Below are positions 17,580 to 26,600 of a stretch of DNA of 64,000 nucleotides, in pieces. The notes beneath the pieces were generated by a model. The model was given only the letters and a program-made list of their open reading frames with translations. It made no database searches and was not told the origin of the DNA. The stretch comes from Streptomyces monomycini (lineage in GTDB: Bacteria > Actinomycetota > Actinomycetes > Streptomycetales > Streptomycetaceae), in the NCBI RefSeq assembly GCF_022271435.1, contig NZ_JAFIQY010000020.1, positions 1 through 64,000 on the forward strand, written 5' to 3'. A program made the position numbers and the translations under genes. The first letter of the stretch is position 1; each line of letters opens with the position of its first letter.

Positions 17580-18100
17580 TTTCGAACTCTCCTTCGGTTG
17601 TCGTCTCGAATGCCGGACGGTGAGGAGTCTGGCCGAGGCGCATCAGGAAAGCACATCCGTCGGTGACTTTCAGTCGTTGGTTGAAAGCGCTGTGTGCTGG
17701 CGTGAAGTGGCGCGACGGGCGTTTCGGTACGTGATGTGTGCTATGCCGCGCGGGCAGCGGGAACATCGGGGGCGCGGGGTTCCGGCCGGGTCGGGTGTGC
17801 GGCGAAAAGCAGCCAACTCCCGTTGTTCGTGGGGGTGCAGGGGGCTCGTGGGGGTTCGCCGCTAATGGCCGAACTGCGGCTGCCGACGGAGCGTGCCGGG
17901 GGAGTGGCGGGGTGTGAGAGGGCGTCGGCCCGGCGCGCGAGGGTGCGCCCGCGCCCCCCGGGGTGCACCACCGCTCGCACGGCCGTTCACGAGGCTGTCC
18001 GTACGGCTGGGCCGCGGAAGCGCGCGTACCGCCTGACCGGCTCATCTACAGTTTCTCGGGACGGTCCGCCACCTGGTGACACAAGAAGGAATTGACACAT
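17580..18100. other. Divergent intergenic region between SSI and htpG
   Basis: About 520 bases carrying the promoters of both genes. No coding sequence with Streptomyces codon bias. I find no HspR (HAIR) or CIRCE element upstream of htpG, and no clear -10/-35 pair. Confidence 0.4.
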
Positions 18101-20035
18101 ATGCCGACCGAGACGTTCGAGTTCCAGGTAGAAGCACGCCAGCTCCTGCAGATGATGATCCACTCGATCTACTCGAACAAGGACGTTTTTCTGCGCGAGC
18201 TGATCTCCAACGCCTCCGACGCGCTGGACAAGCTGCGCCTCGAAGCGCTGCGCGACGAGTCGCTCGACGCCGATGTCTCCGACCTGCACATCGCCATCGA
18301 GACCGATGGTGAGGCCCGGACGCTGACCGTCCGCGACAACGGCATCGGCATGTCGCACGACGAGGTGGTCCAGCTCATCGGGACGATCGCCAACTCCGGC
18401 ACCGCGAAGTTCCTCCAGGAGCTGAAGCAGGCCAAGGACGCGGCCACCGCGGAGGGGCTGATCGGCCAGTTCGGCGTCGGCTTCTACGCCGCGTTCATGG
18501 TGGCCGACGAGGTCACGCTGGTCACCCGCCGCGCCGGACAGAGCGAGGGCACCCGCTGGTCGTCGACCGGCGAGGGCACGTACACCGTCGAGCCGGTCCA
18601 GGACGCGCCGCAGGGCACCGCGGTCACCCTGCGGCTCAAGCCGGTCGACCAGGAGGACCAGCTCTTCGACTACACCTCCCGCTGGAAGATCAGGGAGATC
18701 GTCAAGCGGTACTCCGACTTCATCACCTGGCCGGTCCGGATGGCCCCCGAGGCCCCGGCGGACGGGGAGCAGGAGGGCGGCACCGAGGACGCCGGGGACG
18801 CCGAGGCCGCCGAGCCCGAGACGCTCAACTCGATGAAGGCGCTGTGGGCGCGCTCCCGGGACGAGGTGAGCGACGAGGAGTACCACGAGCTGTACAAGCA
18901 CATCAGCCACGACTGGTCCGACCCGCTCGAAACGCTCCGGATGCAGGCGGAGGGCACGTTCGAGTACCAGGCGCTGCTGTTCCTGCCGTCCCGCGCGCCG
19001 CAGGACCTCTTCGCGCGCGAACACCGGCGCGGGGTGCAGCTCTACGTCAAGCGCGTCTTCATCATGGACCACTGCGAAGCGCTGCTGCCCGAGTACCTGC
19101 GCTTCGTCAAGGGTGTCGTCGACGCCCAGGACCTCTCGCTCAACGTCTCCCGCGAGATCCTCCAGCAGGACCGCCAGATCCAGCTCATGCACCGCCGGCT
19201 GGTGAAGAAGGTGCTGTCCACCGTCAAGGAGATGATGGCGCAGCGCCCGGAGAACTACGCCACGTTCTGGGGCGAGTTCGGCCGGGTCGTCAAGGAGGGC
19301 CTGCTCAGCGACCACGAGAACCGCGACGCCATCCTGCGTATCGCCTCGTTCCCCACCACCCACGACCAGGAGAAGCCGGCCACCCTCCAGCAGTACGTCG
19401 AGCGCATGAAGGAGGGCCAGGAGCACATCTACTTCATGACCGGCGAGTCCCGTACCGCCATCGAGAACTCGCCGCACATGGAGGCCTTCCGGGACAAGGG
19501 CTACGAGGTGCTGCTGCTGACCGACCCGGTCGACGAGGTGTGGGTCGAGACCGTCCCCGAGTTCGACGGCAAGGAGCTGCGGTCGATCGCCAAGGGCGAG
19601 GCGGACCTCGCGAAGGAGGAGTCCGAGGAGGACAAGGCCGAGCGCGAGAAGCGGCAGGAGGACTTCGCCGGGCTGCTGTCCTGGATGACGGAGCGGCTCG
19701 GCGAGGAGGTCAAGGAGGTACGGCTGTCCTCCCGGCTGACCGTCTCCCCGGCCTGCGTCGTCTCGGACACCGACGACGTGACCCCGGCGCTGCGGAACAT
19801 GTACCGCGCCATGGGCCAGGAACTGCCCGAGGCCAAGCGCATCCTGGAGCTCAACCCGGGCCACCCGCTGGTCGAGGGGCTGCGCAAGGCCCACGCCGAG
19901 CGTCCCGACGACGCGGACCTCGCCGGGACGGCCGAGCTGCTGCACGGCATGGCGCTGCTCGCCGAGGGCGGGGAGCTGAGCGACCCGGCGCGCTTCACCA
20001 AGCTGGTGGCGGAGCGGCTGGAGCGCGCGCTGTAG
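18101..20035 (+). CDS. htpG: Molecular chaperone HtpG (Hsp90)
   Basis: 644-residue cytosolic Hsp90, the usual length. The N-terminal GHKL ATPase domain shows Glu and Asn in FLRELISNASDALDK, DNGIGM, GTIANSGT and IGQFGVGFYAAF. The middle domain has the catalytic-loop region LSLNVSREILQQDRQI, and a C-terminal dimerisation domain follows. A charged Glu/Ala insert (DGEQEGGTEDAGDAEAAE, about 222-240) is species-variable. The ATG at 18101 follows GAAGGA; an in-frame TTG three codons upstream is ignored. It folds client proteins in an ATP-driven clamp cycle. Monocistronic, ending at a bidirectional terminator. Confidence 0.97.
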   Translation: MPTETFEFQVEARQLLQMMIHSIYSNKDVFLRELISNASDALDKLRLEALRDESLDADVSDLHIAIETDGEARTLTVRDNGIGMSHDEVVQLIGTIANSGTAKFLQELKQAKDAATAEGLIGQFGVGFYAAFMVADEVTLVTRRAGQSEGTRWSSTGEGTYTVEPVQDAPQGTAVTLRLKPVDQEDQLFDYTSRWKIREIVKRYSDFITWPVRMAPEAPADGEQEGGTEDAGDAEAAEPETLNSMKALWARSRDEVSDEEYHELYKHISHDWSDPLETLRMQAEGTFEYQALLFLPSRAPQDLFAREHRRGVQLYVKRVFIMDHCEALLPEYLRFVKGVVDAQDLSLNVSREILQQDRQIQLMHRRLVKKVLSTVKEMMAQRPENYATFWGEFGRVVKEGLLSDHENRDAILRIASFPTTHDQEKPATLQQYVERMKEGQEHIYFMTGESRTAIENSPHMEAFRDKGYEVLLLTDPVDEVWVETVPEFDGKELRSIAKGEADLAKEESEEDKAEREKRQEDFAGLLSWMTERLGEEVKEVRLSSRLTVSPACVVSDTDDVTPALRNMYRAMGQELPEAKRILELNPGHPLVEGLRKAHAERPDDADLAGTAELLHGMALLAEGGELSDPARFTKLVAERLERAL

Positions 20036-20077
20036 GCGCTGGGGCGGGGCTCGTTCCGTAAGAGCCCGTGGCCAAGG

Positions 20078-20110
20078 CTGCCGCCGGGTCCTTCAAGGGC
20101 CCGGCGGCAG
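20078..20110. terminator. Bidirectional terminator between htpG and tetR
   Basis: Perfect 11-bp stem (20078-20088 with 20100-20110) around an 11-base loop. Immediately after it, an 18-base unit GTGTCAxGTCCGG... recurs three times (20110-20163), running into the tetR 3' end. Confidence 0.75.
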
Positions 20111-20148
20111 TGTCATGTCCGGCGTCAGTGTCACGTCCGGTTCCGGTG

Positions 20149-20841
20149 TCAGGTCCGGCGCCGGTCCAGCCCGGACAGGCCGGCCGTCAGCGCGCGCATC
20201 CCCCGCACCACCAGCTCGGCAGGATCGGCCGCCTGCCCTTCCGGGGTTTCGTCCGCCGCCCATGTCTCCACCGCGACCCGCATCGCGGTGTTCGCGGCCG
20301 CCGCCGCGAGCCGTACCTCCGCCGGGCCGCCGTCCGTCAGCCCGGCGAGGACGGGGATCAGCGCCTCCTCGGAGTCGTGGTGCACCCGGTGCCAGACCGA
20401 GCGCAGCGCCGGATCGTCCCGCATCACCCGCAGCAGCCCGCGCGTCCACCGCAGCGCCTCGGCGGCCCGCTCGTCGGACGGCGTCAGCGCCTGCCGCGCC
20501 GCCCGCTCCAGCACGTCCCGTACGGACCGGCCGTCTGCCTCCGCCTCTGTCTCCGCCGCGAGCTGGCGCAGGTCGGCGAGCCACTGCCGTACGCCGACGG
20601 CCAGCAGCGGTGCGACCGCGTCCTCCTTGGCGCGGAAGTACCGGTAGAAGGTGCGCAGGGCGACGCCCGCGGACCGGGCGATGTCGTCGGCGGTGACGGC
20701 GCTGCCGCGCTCGGCGAACAGGGCCGCCGCGGCGCGGGCGATCTCCAGCTGGGTCTCCGCCTTGCGCCGCTCGGTCAGGGAGGGGGCGGCGGACGGCAGA
20801 GGAGCGGGGGCCGGTGCGGTGGGGCGCGGTGCGGTGGGCAT
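20149..20841 (-). CDS. TetR-family transcriptional regulator
   Basis: 230-residue regulator with a Pro/Ala-rich leader and a TetR helix-turn-helix at about 27-73 (IARAAAALFAERGSAVTADDIARSAGVALRTFYRYFRAKEDAV). The C-terminal ligand-binding domain is unique. It is divergent from the SDR gene with 128 bases between them containing inverted repeats, so it most likely represses that dehydrogenase and itself in response to a substrate-like effector (inference from arrangement). Confidence 0.88.
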   Translation of the reverse strand: MPTAPRPTAPAPAPLPSAAPSLTERRKAETQLEIARAAAALFAERGSAVTADDIARSAGVALRTFYRYFRAKEDAVAPLLAVGVRQWLADLRQLAAETEAEADGRSVRDVLERAARQALTPSDERAAEALRWTRGLLRVMRDDPALRSVWHRVHHDSEEALIPVLAGLTDGGPAEVRLAAAAANTAMRVAVETWAADETPEGQAADPAELVVRGMRALTAGLSGLDRRRT

Positions 20842-20872
20842 GGGGCGAGCTTACGTCGTCCGTACGTCGAAC

Positions 20873-20906
20873 TGACACGTCACGCTGATGTGGCACATCG
20901 TGCCAC
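20873..20906. promoter_or_regulatory. Candidate TetR operators between tetR and SDR
   Basis: Two inverted repeats in the divergent promoter: TGAC-AC-GTCA (20873-20882) and GTGGCAC-ATC-GTGCCAC (20890-20906), the latter a perfect 7-bp repeat with a 3-base centre. Placement suits autorepression by the adjacent TetR protein. Confidence 0.55.
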
Positions 20907-20969
20907 CTAGGCGTACGGTGCCGGTGTCGTCCGCGGCGGACGCGGACACCGAAGGCAGGAGAGAGCCAT

Positions 20970-21734
20970 ATGGAACGCTTCGACGGACGCCGCGTCCTGA
21001 TCACCGGAGCCGGGTCGGGCATCGGACAGGCCACCGTCCACCGGGTCCTGGCCGAAGGCGGCCGGGTGGTGGCCGCCGACATCAGCGAGGCGGGGCTGAA
21101 GGCCACCGCGGAGCGGGCCGCGGCCGACGGCCACGCCGACCGGCTGGGCACCGCGGTCCTGGACATCGCGGACGAGGCCGCGGCGCGCGCGGGCGTCGCC
21201 GCCGCCGTCGAGGAACTGGGCGGACTGGACGTGCTGGTCAACGCGGCGGGCATCCTGCGCGCCTCGCACACCCACGAGACCAGCCTGGACGCCTTCAACC
21301 GGATCATCGCGGTCAACCTGACCGGCACCTTCCTGATGATCCGCGAGGCACTGCCCGCGCTGCTGCGCGGCCGGGCGCCGGTGGTGGTCAACTTCAGCTC
21401 CACCTCCGCCGCGTTCGCGCACCCCTACATGGCGGCGTACGCGGCCAGCAAGGGCGGCATCCAGTCCATGACACACGCCATCGCGAGCGAGTACGCCAAG
21501 CAGGGGCTGCGCGCGGTGTGTGTGGCGCCGGGTTCGGTGCGGTCCGGCATGACCGACGACCCGGGCCTGCCGGCGGACGCCGACATGAGCCTGTTCGGAA
21601 AGCTGCTGCCGGCCATCGGCGAGGGCTTCGCGCCCCCGGAGACGGTCGCGGGCGTCATCGCGATGCTGGCCTCCGAGGACGGCGCGTTCATCACCGGTAC
21701 GGAGATACGTATCGACGGCGGTACGCACATGTGA
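20970..21734 (+). CDS. SDR-family NAD(P)-dependent oxidoreductase
   Basis: 254-residue classical short-chain dehydrogenase. Cofactor motif TGAGSGIG (about 11-18), NAAG at about 90, catalytic Ser in NFSSTSAAFAHPYMAAYAASKGG with Tyr-x-x-x-Lys (YAASK), and the C-terminal GGTHM. The Asp after the second strand (AADIS) favours NAD(H) over NADP(H). Divergent from the TetR regulator, with AGGAGAG before the ATG. Substrate is unknown; alcohol, steroid or polyol oxidation are all seen in this class. Confidence 0.9.
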   Translation: MERFDGRRVLITGAGSGIGQATVHRVLAEGGRVVAADISEAGLKATAERAAADGHADRLGTAVLDIADEAAARAGVAAAVEELGGLDVLVNAAGILRASHTHETSLDAFNRIIAVNLTGTFLMIREALPALLRGRAPVVVNFSSTSAAFAHPYMAAYAASKGGIQSMTHAIASEYAKQGLRAVCVAPGSVRSGMTDDPGLPADADMSLFGKLLPAIGEGFAPPETVAGVIAMLASEDGAFITGTEIRIDGGTHM

Positions 21735-21786
21735 GACGCGCCTGAGACCGGCAGCCCGCCGCAGACCACTCGCCTGCTGGAATTGC

Positions 21787-21816
21787 TTCGCCCCGGCTCA
21801 ACCGGGCCGGGGCGAA
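21787..21816 (+). terminator. Terminator after SDR gene
   Basis: Perfect 11-bp stem (21787-21797 with 21806-21816), 8-base loop, 52 bases past the SDR stop. Confidence 0.8.
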
Positions 21817-21848
21817 GGAAGAAAGGAGGGTATTGAGATCATCAGGGG

Positions 21849-22298
21849 ATGACCAGCAATGAGATCCAATTCGACTGTCAGCGCCGCGAGGATTACGGCG
21901 ACGGGCTTGAGGTCGTCCCCCGCATCGACGGAACACCGTTCACCGACCTAATCGACACGTTCGAGACCGGAGCCGGGATGCAGCCCGCAGGCGACGCCTA
22001 CGGCGGTATTTTTCCGCAGCTTTCCCGGCTGGGTCCGGTGGAGGACTACTTCCATGGCCGGTCCGCCGACGTACTGGGGATGACAGTCCTGCTCGGCTGT
22101 CAATGCGGCGAGCAGGGTTGCTGGCCGCTCATGGCCCGTATCGCCGTGACGGGCGAGTTCGTGATCTGGGACTCTTTCGAGCAGCCCTACCGCCCGGAAC
22201 GCGACTACACGGCGTTCGGCCCCTTTCAGTTCGACCGGAAGCAATACGGTGACGCCGTACAGGCTCTGAGCGCGAAAATCAGATCCGACGACGCATGA
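21849..22298 (+). CDS. Hypothetical protein with CxCGExGC motif
   Basis: 149-residue acidic soluble protein that I do not assign to a named family. The core LLGCQCGEQGCWPLMARIAVTGEFVIWDSFEQPYRPERDY carries three cysteines (CxCxxxxC) that could bind zinc, followed by conserved-looking aromatic segments. Similar small proteins occur as orphans in streptomycetes as far as I recall, and the size and acidity would also suit an immunity-type protein. Codon use is a little less biased than that of its neighbours. Free-standing gene between a terminator and a convergent permease gene. The start codon is not firmly set because only AGGGG directly abuts the ATG. Confidence 0.65.
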   Translation: MTSNEIQFDCQRREDYGDGLEVVPRIDGTPFTDLIDTFETGAGMQPAGDAYGGIFPQLSRLGPVEDYFHGRSADVLGMTVLLGCQCGEQGCWPLMARIAVTGEFVIWDSFEQPYRPERDYTAFGPFQFDRKQYGDAVQALSAKIRSDDA

Positions 22299-22334
22299 GC
22301 ACACCCCGTCCGCCCCTCCGGCAGTGTTTCGCCC

Positions 22335-23429
22335 TCACTGCCGCACCTCGCTGCGGTTGATCACCGTCCGGCCCTTGGTGAGGGCGGAGAAGGCCAGTGT
22401 CAGGACGGTGCCGGCGACGGCCCACGCGGAGAGCACCAGCAGGGGGCCGGTCACCGCGTTGCCGTGGAAGTACGCGATGGAGCGGGCCACCCAGGTGCCC
22501 GCGCCCGGCGGCAGTGCGGGGCCGATCGCCCGCCAGAAGTCCGGCAGCAGAGGGTACGGGTAGGCGCCGCCCGCGCTGGGGTTGCCGGCGATCACCACCA
22601 CGAGGATGGTCAGGCCGATGCCGATGATCCCGGCGATCGCCTGGAAGGCGAAGGTGGTGGCGCCCACCGCGAACACGATCAGCGCGCCCAGGCCCCACAG
22701 TCCGTACAGGCTGCCGGGCATGGCTCCCAGGACGGGGCCGATGACGACGGCGCCGGCCAGGCCGGTGAGGATCGAGTAGACGGCGAGCGCGCCCAGCCGG
22801 ATGACCGCCCGCTTGAGGTTGACGGGGCGGGCGCCGAAGCTGATCGCGAGGATCGCGGCGCACAGGTAGCCGCCCACGCACCAGCCGACCACCAGGTAGA
22901 ACGAGGACAGGCCGCGGGTGTCGTCCTTGTCGGCGGGGGCGATGTCCTGGACCTGGACGGTGCGCTTCTGGGCCTTCTCGGCCTGGGTGACGACCTGTTC
23001 GACGGCCTGGGAGAGCGAGGCGCCGGAGCCGCCCGCCACCAGCAGCTTGTCGGTGGTGCCGCGCGGGTCGACGATCAGCGCGCCGTCGATGTCCCGTTCC
23101 TTGATCTGCCGCGCCGCGTCCGCCTCGGAGGAGGCCGCACGGGGGTCGAGCGGGGAGCCCGGCAGCTTGTCGAGCCGTTCGACGAGCTGTCCGCTCATCT
23201 GCTGGGGCGCGACGACCGCGAGTGGTACGTCCTTGGGCTTGGGGGAGTGGAAGGCGCCCGCGTACGACGCGATGAACAGGGCCGTCAGGGCCAGTACGCC
23301 GATCATCAGCAGGGCGGCCCGCCCGGAGATCGCGTCCTTCACCTCCCCGAGGAAACTCCTGTCCCGGGTGTCTTGGTCCCGGGTGTCCTGGTCCCGGATC
23401 CCGCGGGTGCCGTCGTCCGCCGTGGCCAT
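22335..23429 (-). CDS. YhgE/ABC-2-type membrane protein
   Basis: 364-residue membrane protein with the plan of YhgE/Pip-like ABC-2 permeases. One helix near the N-terminus (about 35-55) is followed by an extracytoplasmic domain of ~120 residues (DVPLAVVAPQQMSG... DIDGALIVDPRG) and five or six C-terminal helices. The N-terminal tail contains a tandem DQDTR repeat. No ATPase partner is adjacent. The ATG at 23429 follows GAGGGAG and is preferred over longer starts that run into the intergenic region. Members of this class are implicated in export or in type VII-like secretion contexts; role here unknown. Confidence 0.75.
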   Translation of the reverse strand: MATADDGTRGIRDQDTRDQDTRDRSFLGEVKDAISGRAALLMIGVLALTALFIASYAGAFHSPKPKDVPLAVVAPQQMSGQLVERLDKLPGSPLDPRAASSEADAARQIKERDIDGALIVDPRGTTDKLLVAGGSGASLSQAVEQVVTQAEKAQKRTVQVQDIAPADKDDTRGLSSFYLVVGWCVGGYLCAAILAISFGARPVNLKRAVIRLGALAVYSILTGLAGAVVIGPVLGAMPGSLYGLWGLGALIVFAVGATTFAFQAIAGIIGIGLTILVVVIAGNPSAGGAYPYPLLPDFWRAIGPALPPGAGTWVARSIAYFHGNAVTGPLLVLSAWAVAGTVLTLAFSALTKGRTVINRSEVRQ

Positions 23430-23602
23430 GCGCCGCTCCCTCGCCCTGTCGTGCCGAGCAGGTCTTTCGTGCTCAGGCAGGTCTTTCGTCCTCAGGCCTT
23501 TTGCCCCATATCTTCCGTCCCATTGCGGATCTTCGCAGGCCGGGCGGGCTGATCGGGGCGGCGGAGCGTCCGGGATGGGCGGAGGCAGGTGCTGTTCGAA
23601 TT

Positions 23603-23618
23603 TCGTACGGTTGTTCGA
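23603..23618. promoter_or_regulatory. Candidate LexA (SOS) box upstream of dnaE2
   Basis: TCGTACGGTTGTTCGA matches the actinobacterial LexA consensus TCGAAC-N4-GTTCGA at all but one specified position. It lies 75 bases before the dnaE2 ATG, where SOS control of this mutagenesis cassette is expected. The divergent permease gene shares the region. Confidence 0.65.
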
Positions 23619-23692
23619 GAAAAGAGTTATGGTGGAACCGCGACGGGGGACGCAGCAACGGTCAGGGGGTGTACGAGCGGCAGGAGGCGCGG

Positions 23693-26600
23693 ATGCCACG
23701 GTTCACGCATCTGCACACCGCCTCGGGGTTCTCCCTGCGATACGGCGCCGCCCACCCGGAGCGGCTCGCCGAGCGCGCCGCCGAACGCGGCATGGACGCC
23801 CTCGCGCTGACCGACCGGGACGGCCTCGCCGGAGCCGTCCGCTTCGCCAAGGCCGCGGCCTCGGCCGGTGTCCGCCCGCTGTTCGGCACCGAACTGGCGG
23901 TGGCCGCGCCCGAGGGCGACCGTACGGTGCCGGGCGCCGCCCCGGGGACGGCCCGGCGGCGCGGCCCGGTGCGCGGCGGCGCCTTCGTCGACGAGTCGGC
24001 GGCCCGCGCCGTCTTCCTCGCCCGGGACGGCGCGGCCGGCTGGGCCATGCTCTGCCGCCTGGTCTCGGCCGCGCACGCCGCCACCTTGCCGGGCGACTCC
24101 ACCCGGCCCGTACTGACCTGGGCCGCCCTCACCGAAGCGGTGCGCGCCGGAGCGCCGGACGCGGTCACCGTCCTGCTCGGGCCCGACTCCGAGCCCGGCC
24201 GCGCTCTGGCCGCCGGACGCCCCGACCGCGCCGCCCGGCTCCTCGCCCCCTGGCGCGAGCTGTTCGGTGACGCGCTGCGCCTGGAGGTCGTCGACCACGG
24301 CCGTACCGGCACCGGCCCCGGCTCGCTGCGTCTGGCCGCCCGCACCCTCGGCTTCGCCGTCGAACACGGTGTCCGGGCCGTCCTGACCAACGCCGTCCGC
24401 TACGCCGACCCCGGCCAGGGCCCGGTCGCCGACGTCCTGGATTCCGCCCGCCGTCTGGTGCCCGTGGACCGGCACCGCCCGGAGGCCCGGGACAGCGGCG
24501 AGCGGTGGCTCAAGGACGCGAACGCGATGGCCCGTACCGCCGAGCGGATCGCCGAGGCGGCCGGACTCGGGCGCGGCACCGCGCAGCGGCTGCTGGAGAT
24601 GACCGAGGAGACGGCCGCGCGGTGCCGGGTCGACCCGGAGGACGACATCGGGCTGGGCACCGTGCACTTCCCCGAACCCCGCCTGGTCGGCGCCGCGCGC
24701 CGCACCGCCGGACGGGTGCTGCGCTCGCGCTGCGCCGCCGGGATGGTGCTGCGCGGCTACGACCGGCGCCGCGCGTACTGGGAGCGGATGGACCACGAAC
24801 TGGACATCATCGAACACCACGGCTTCGCCTCGTACTTCCTGACCGTCGCCCAGGTCGTCGAGGACACCCGGGACCTGGGCATCCGGGTCACCGCGCGCGG
24901 GTCCGGCGCGGGCTCGCTGGTCAACCACCTGCTGGGCATCGCGCACGCCGACCCGGTCGAACAGCGGCTGCTGATGGAGCGCTTCCTGTCCAAGCGCCGC
25001 GCGGTGCTGCCCGACATCGACATCGACGTGGAGTCCGCGCGCCGCCTGGAGGTCTACCGCGCGATCTTCGACCGGTTCGGCACCGAGCGGGTCGCCACCG
25101 TCGCCATGCCCGAGACCTACCGGGTCCGGCACGCCGTACGGGACGTCGGCGCCGCCCTGGGCATGGACCCGGCCGAGGTGGACCGGCTGGCCAAGGCCTT
25201 CCCGCACATCCGGGCCCGCGACGCCCGCGCGGCCCTCGCCGAGCTGCCGGAGCTGCGCGGCGTGGAAGCGGACCGGTACGGGCCGATGTGGGACCTGGTC
25301 GAGGCGCTGGACGCGCTGCCGCGCGGTATCGCCATGCACCCGTGCGGGGTGCTGCTCTCGGACGCCTCGCTGCTGGACCGCACCCCCGTCGTACCGACCC
25401 GCAGCGAGATCCCGCACCGCGACGGCGTGGGCGGCTCCCCGCTGCCGATGTCGCAGTTCGACAAGGAGGACGTGGAGGAGATGGGGCTGCTCAAGCTGGA
25501 CGTGCTGGGCGTACGGATGCAGTCCGCGATGGCGCACGCGACCGCCGAGATCGGGCGGGTCACGGGCCGCGGCGTCGACCTCGACGACCCGGCGCAGGTA
25601 CCGCCCGGCGACCCCGCCACGTACGGCCTCATCCGCTCCACCGAGACGCTCGGCTGCTTCCAGATCGAGTCGCCGGGCCAGCGCGACCTGGTCGGCCGGC
25701 TCCAGCCCGCCACCTTCCACGACCTGGTGGTCGACATCTCGCTGTTCCGCCCCGGGCCGGTCTCGGCCGACATGGTGCGGCCCTTCATCGAGGCCCGGCA
25801 CGGCCGCCGGCCCGCCCGCTACCCGCACCCGGACCTGGAGGAGCCGCTGCGTGAGACCTACGGCGTGGTCGTCTTCCACGAGCAGATCATCGAGATCCTG
25901 CGGATCATGACCGGCTGCGACCGGGGCGAGGCGGACGAGAAGCGGCGCGCGCTGTCCAAGCCGGAGATTCAGGGGCAGGTGCGCGCCTGGTTCGTGGAGC
26001 GGACCGGGCGGCGGGGCTACACCCCCGAGGTGATCGAACGTACCTGGGAGATCGTCGAGGCGTTCGGTTCGTACGGCTTCTGCAAGGCGCACGCGGTCGC
26101 CTTCGCGGTGCCGACGTACCAGTCCGCCTGGCTCAAGGCGCACCACCCGGCGGCCTTCTACGCCGGGCTGCTCACCCACGACCCGGGGATGTACCCGAAG
26201 CGGCTGCTGCTGGCGGACGCGCGGCGGCGCGGGGTGCCGGTGCTGCCGTTGGACGTGAACCGGTCGGCGGCCGCTCATCGAATCGAACTGGTGTCCGGTG
26301 GTGCGGGTGCGGGTGCGGGTGCGAGGGACGGGGACGGCCCGGCTGCCAGGACCGGGGACGGGGCCGCCCCCGCGGTCTGGGGCCTGCGGCTCGCCCTCGC
26401 CGACGTGCAAGGCATGAGCGAGGCCGAGGCCCGGCGCATCGAGGACGGGCAGCCCTACTCCTCGCTGCCCGACCTGTGGCAGCGCGCCCGCCCCAGCCGT
26501 CCGGTGGCCGAACGCCTCGCCCGCGTGGGCGCGCTGGACGCCTTCGGCGCCAACCGGCGCGACCTCCTGCTGCACCTCGCCGAACTGCACGGCCGGCAGC

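Noticed and set aside
17580..18100. HspR (HAIR) or CIRCE heat-shock element before htpG
   Set aside because: No CTTGAGT-N7-ACTCAAG or CIRCE-like inverted repeat is visible.
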